Position numbers and translations under genes: made by a program
Assembly (NCBI GenBank): GCA_021298815.1
Contig: JAJTHE010000041.1
Location: forward strand, 1-36,024
Reading direction: 5' to 3'
Source of the DNA: Betaproteobacteria bacterium
Lineage (GTDB): Bacteria > Pseudomonadota > Gammaproteobacteria > Burkholderiales > CAIKXV01
DNA: 36,024 nucleotides
Shown here: piece by piece, positions 33,856-36,024 of the stretch
Numbering within the stretch: the first letter of the stretch is position 1
Layout: the number at the start of each line of letters is the position of its first letter
Notes under the pieces: generated by a model
Database searches by the model: none
What the model was told of the DNA's origin: nothing
The model's input: the letters and a program-made list of their open reading frames with translations, nothing else

Positions 33856-34574
33856 CCTACTGCGTCGGCGTGAAGCTGGCCGAGGGCCTGATCTTCGCCA
33901 GCGACTCGCGCACACATGCCGGCGTGGACAACTTCGCCAGGTTCTGCAAGATGGCCGTGTTCGAGCGGGCGGGCGACCGGGTGCTGGTACTGCTCAGTTC
34001 GGGCGGCCTGGCGGCGACGCAGACGGTGATCAACGTCCTTCGCCAGCGCGCGGCGATGGACCCGCCCAACGTGTGGAGCGTCGGCTCGATGTTCGACGTC
34101 GCCAACCTGGTTTCCGATGCGATGCGCGACATCGAGAAGCGCGACGGTGCCTACCTCGAATCCAGCGGTCTTTCCTTCAACGCCTCGTTCATCCTCGGCG
34201 GCCAGATCGCGGGCGAGGAGATGCGCCTGTTCCGCATCTACGCGGAAGGCAACTTCATCGAGGCGAGCGCGGACACGCCGTTCCTGCAGACCGGCGAGGC
34301 CAAGTACGGCAAGCCGATCCTGGACCTCGCGGTGACCGCTACCGCCTCGCTCGACGACGCGACGAAATGCGTGCTGGTGTCGTTCGACTCGACGATGATC
34401 AGCAACCTGTCGGTCGGCCATCCGATCGACCTGCTCTGCTATGCGCGCGACAGCCTCGCGGTCACCATGCGGCGCCGGTTCGACCGCGACGACCCGTACT
34501 TCGCGACGCTCACCCGGCAATGGCTGACCGGCACCCGCCGGGTGTTCAGCAGCCTGCCTTCGCTCGAGTGGTGA
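33852..34574 (+). CDS. Anbu, proteasome-like beta-subunit peptidase
   Basis: N-terminal nucleophile hydrolase of 240 residues. After Met removal the sequence starts TYCVGVKLAEGLIFASD: Thr1, Asp17 (ASDSRT) and Lys32 (FARFCKM) match the catalytic Thr, Asp and Lys of proteasome beta subunits. It has the length of Anbu, not of HslV (about 175), and forms open ring-like assemblies in studied cases. Protease activity and substrates are poorly defined for the family. ATG overlaps the transglutaminase-like TGA, so the pair is co-translated. Its stop directly abuts the stop of the opposite-strand N-formylglutamate amidohydrolase gene. Confidence 0.9.
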   Translation: MTYCVGVKLAEGLIFASDSRTHAGVDNFARFCKMAVFERAGDRVLVLLSSGGLAATQTVINVLRQRAAMDPPNVWSVGSMFDVANLVSDAMRDIEKRDGAYLESSGLSFNASFILGGQIAGEEMRLFRIYAEGNFIEASADTPFLQTGEAKYGKPILDLAVTATASLDDATKCVLVSFDSTMISNLSVGHPIDLLCYARDSLAVTMRRRFDRDDPYFATLTRQWLTGTRRVFSSLPSLEW

Positions 34575-35342
34575 TCAGCGCTCCGGCCAGTCCAGCACCG
34601 CCGCGAGCGCATCGACCAGCCGGCCCTGCAGCTCTGGCCAGCGCGCCCCGCCAGCTTCGAAGAACTTCTGGTTGACCTCGAGTTCGATGCCGGCATACGC
34701 GGCGTCCGGATGGCGGCTGCGCAGCAGCGACGCGAGCCCGTCGCTGCGCCCGCGGTAGGGCTGGTTGCGGCGCAGGCGCAGGCCCGGCGCGCGGCGGCCG
34801 AACGCATGCATCCAGCGGGCGACGAACGCGGCTTCGGCCGGACGCCGGGGGTCGTACAGCCAGCCGATGTCGATCTCCCGCTCGACGCCATCGAGGATCG
34901 GCGTGAAGCTGTGCGAGGCGACATGCGCCACCTGCGCCCCGGCGGCGACACGCGCATCGACTGCATGTTCGACCGCATCGCGATGCGGCCGGTAGTGGGC
35001 CTCGAGGATCGCTTCCCGCTCCGAAGCCGGCAGCGGACGCGTGATACCCGAGAACAGTTGCCGATGGCCGATCGACCGGTTCAGGTCGACCAGCAGCCGG
35101 GTGGTGGTCGACGCGTGCAGCGGTGCGTCGAACCGGGTCGCGATGCGGCGTGCGAGTTCCAGTGCACCAGGGTCCCAGCCACGATGAGTCGCGAGCAGGG
35201 CGTCCGCGCCCTCGAACAGGTGGGTGAACGCGGCTGGCACCCGGTTGCCGCCATGCTCGCAACTGACCACCAGCACCGCCGGCGACACTGTGGCGCCGGC
35301 GACTGGCACGCCGGCAGGGTCGGGCTTGAAGATGGAACGCAT
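34575..35342 (-). CDS. N-formylglutamate amidohydrolase-family protein
   Basis: Zinc hydrolase-like protein of 255 residues, family of HutG-type N-formylglutamate amidohydrolases. The early metal motif VVSCEHGGNRVP near 24-35 is intact. DLNRSIGH near 85-92 and HVASHSFTP near 134-142 (metal His) match the family, and GIELEVNQKFF near 217-227 carries the usual C-terminal acid. The ATG at 35342 gives the N-terminus MRSIFKPDPAG. A longer in-frame reading exists but has no ribosome site or conserved sequence. There is no hut gene nearby, so the physiological substrate may be another N-acyl amino acid. Confidence 0.88.
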   Translation of the reverse strand: MRSIFKPDPAGVPVAGATVSPAVLVVSCEHGGNRVPAAFTHLFEGADALLATHRGWDPGALELARRIATRFDAPLHASTTTRLLVDLNRSIGHRQLFSGITRPLPASEREAILEAHYRPHRDAVEHAVDARVAAGAQVAHVASHSFTPILDGVEREIDIGWLYDPRRPAEAAFVARWMHAFGRRAPGLRLRRNQPYRGRSDGLASLLRSRHPDAAYAGIELEVNQKFFEAGGARWPELQGRLVDALAAVLDWPER

Positions 35343-35426
35343 CGCGCACGGTACCACCCGCACGGCACTGCGGGTGCGTTTCTGGTGAGGCGCGAACGAT
35401 GCGCGATCATGCCGCAGGGATGTTTC

Positions 35427-35711
35427 ATGCGATGCGAGGGTGACAATCAACCGGAAATCGACGATGGCCAGCCCGTTGCGCACGACACACCCCCACCCAG
35501 GCCGGCGAAGGTCGCCAGCGATGACGCAGCAGACCCGGGCTACGCGCAGGGCGAGTTCGGCATGAAGCCCGGGGAGAAGAGACCAGCGCGGGCCACTGCG
35601 GTTGAACGCGCGGCGTCGAAGCCGGGTGCAGCACAGGAAGCAGCGCCGCTGCCCGAGACCCCGAGGGGCGGCGATCCCTCGACCAATCCGCGGCCGGGCA
35701 GCGGCGGCTGA
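35427..35711 (+). CDS. Small disordered hypothetical protein
   Basis: Predicted 94-residue protein, rich in Pro, Ala, Glu, Asp and Gly with no hydrophobic segment, so probably unstructured. It contains repeated short charged/Pro patches such as KPGEKRP and PRGGDPSTNPRPG. ATG at 35427 follows AGGGA by about seven bases; an ATG at 35409 is in frame. Codon third positions are mostly G or C but less so than in neighbours (AGA, CCA, GGT, GCA appear). I do not recognise a family. It may be a real small gene or a fortunate open frame. Confidence 0.45.
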   Translation: MRCEGDNQPEIDDGQPVAHDTPPPRPAKVASDDAADPGYAQGEFGMKPGEKRPARATAVERAASKPGAAQEAAPLPETPRGGDPSTNPRPGSGG

Positions 35712-35867
35712 GTTCGCGGATGCCTAGGCTACGAGCATGGCCTGGTTCGCGGTGATGCCCGGCCGGGTCAGCGTTCGAACTACCGGATGCAGCGGTGAAA
35801 GGAAGCGGGGCTTCAGTGCGTACGGCGTCATCGGATCAGGCGGGTACCGCCGGCCTGCGCGCCCGGA
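35712..35867. other. 156-base gap, no feature seen
   Basis: Between the small plus-strand ORF and the amidase C-terminus I see no convincing coding frame, hairpin with a T-run or promoter. A 66-codon open frame starts at 35795 but has no ribosome site or coding-like composition. Confidence 0.5.
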
Positions 35868-36024
35868 TCAGAGTCCCGGATGGCGCCGGTGCCAGTCGGT
35901 CACCCGCTGGTAGGCATCGGCCACGCGCAGCAGCCCGCCCTCGTCGAACGGCCGGCCGACGAGCTGGAACCCGGCCGGCATGCCGTTGGCCGTGAAGCCC
36001 ATCGGCACGCTGGCGGCCGGCAGC
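35868..36024 (-). CDS. Amidase signature-family protein, C-terminus only
   Basis: The last 51 codons of a minus-strand gene that continues past the window. The segment [21 protein letters not shown] is the conserved C-terminal strand region of amidase-signature enzymes (compare GLPVGLQLIG in the amidase at 10332). It ends WHRRHPGL and TGA at 35868. The catalytic residues are outside the window, so activity and substrate are not known. Confidence 0.75.
   Translation of the reverse strand, partial: LPAASVPMGFTANGMPAGFQLVGRPFDEGGLLRVADAYQRVTDWHRRHPGL

Noticed and set aside
31752..34574. A 940-codon plus-strand frame
   Set aside because: Most of it is antisense to the Bug gene and shadows the transglutaminase-like gene. 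Only the Anbu part from 33852 is real.

Overview
The window is high-GC DNA with the gene style of a betaproteobacterium, most likely Burkholderiales (Alcaligenaceae/Bordetella-like). The main reason is eight periplasmic Bug/TctC-type solute-binding proteins in 36 kb, an expansion known from that order. The rest is dispensable-looking catabolic cargo: hydrolases, flavin dehydrogenases, MmgE/PrpD, amidases. I see no rRNA, tRNA, CRISPR array, insertion sequence or phage gene.

The most interesting locus is 11748-19031. A minus-strand operon begins with a gene (17282-17935) that has an in-frame TGA in the middle of an otherwise continuous coding frame. The TGA reads as selenocysteine in a U-G-G-C motif of a UGSC-type protein. 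It is followed at the right distance by a perfect 7-bp hairpin with a UGUAU loop, which fits a bacterial SECIS element. The next gene, a 366-aa protein of unknown function, overlaps the selenoprotein stop by GTGA. Then come a Bug binding protein, a FadH/TMADH-like Fe-S flavoenzyme and an MmgE/PrpD protein. A CysB-like LysR regulator is divergent, and an inverted repeat lies between the two promoters. This looks like a substrate-specific uptake and redox pathway built around a selenoprotein; its substrate is unknown.

Layout. 1-7725 (minus): four Bug proteins flank a hydrolytic set of CocE-like hydrolase, isochorismatase-like cysteine hydrolase, bicupin and RidA-family protein. 7912-8424 (plus): AhpD-like protein. 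8458-9261 (minus): class II aldolase, divergent from 9313-11696 (plus), a Bug protein coupled to an amidase. 11748-17935 (minus): selenoprotein operon. 18105-19031 (plus): CysB-like regulator. 19102-22784 (plus): three-subunit HcnABC/opine-oxidase-like dehydrogenase plus an aspartate-dehydrogenase-like protein. 22922-27896 (plus): SDR, Bug, phytanoyl-CoA dioxygenase-like oxygenase, MmgE/PrpD and PuuE-like deacetylase. 27900-29123 (minus): decayed XRE/DUF3612 regulator. 29377-30382 (plus): ketopantoate-reductase-like gene broken by a frameshift in a C6 run. 30392-32882 (minus): TcuA-like flavoprotein and a Bug protein. 33034-34574 (plus): transglutaminase-like protein coupled to an Anbu proteasome-like peptidase. 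34575-35342 (minus): N-formylglutamate amidohydrolase. 35427-35711 (plus): small disordered protein. 35868-end (minus): C-terminus of an amidase.

Bug proteins often lack dedicated TctAB membrane partners, and none is encoded here. Most local transcription units combine one Bug protein with two to five enzymes, suggesting separate capture-and-degrade modules for different organic acids or amides. Family names come from recognising motifs, not from database searches.
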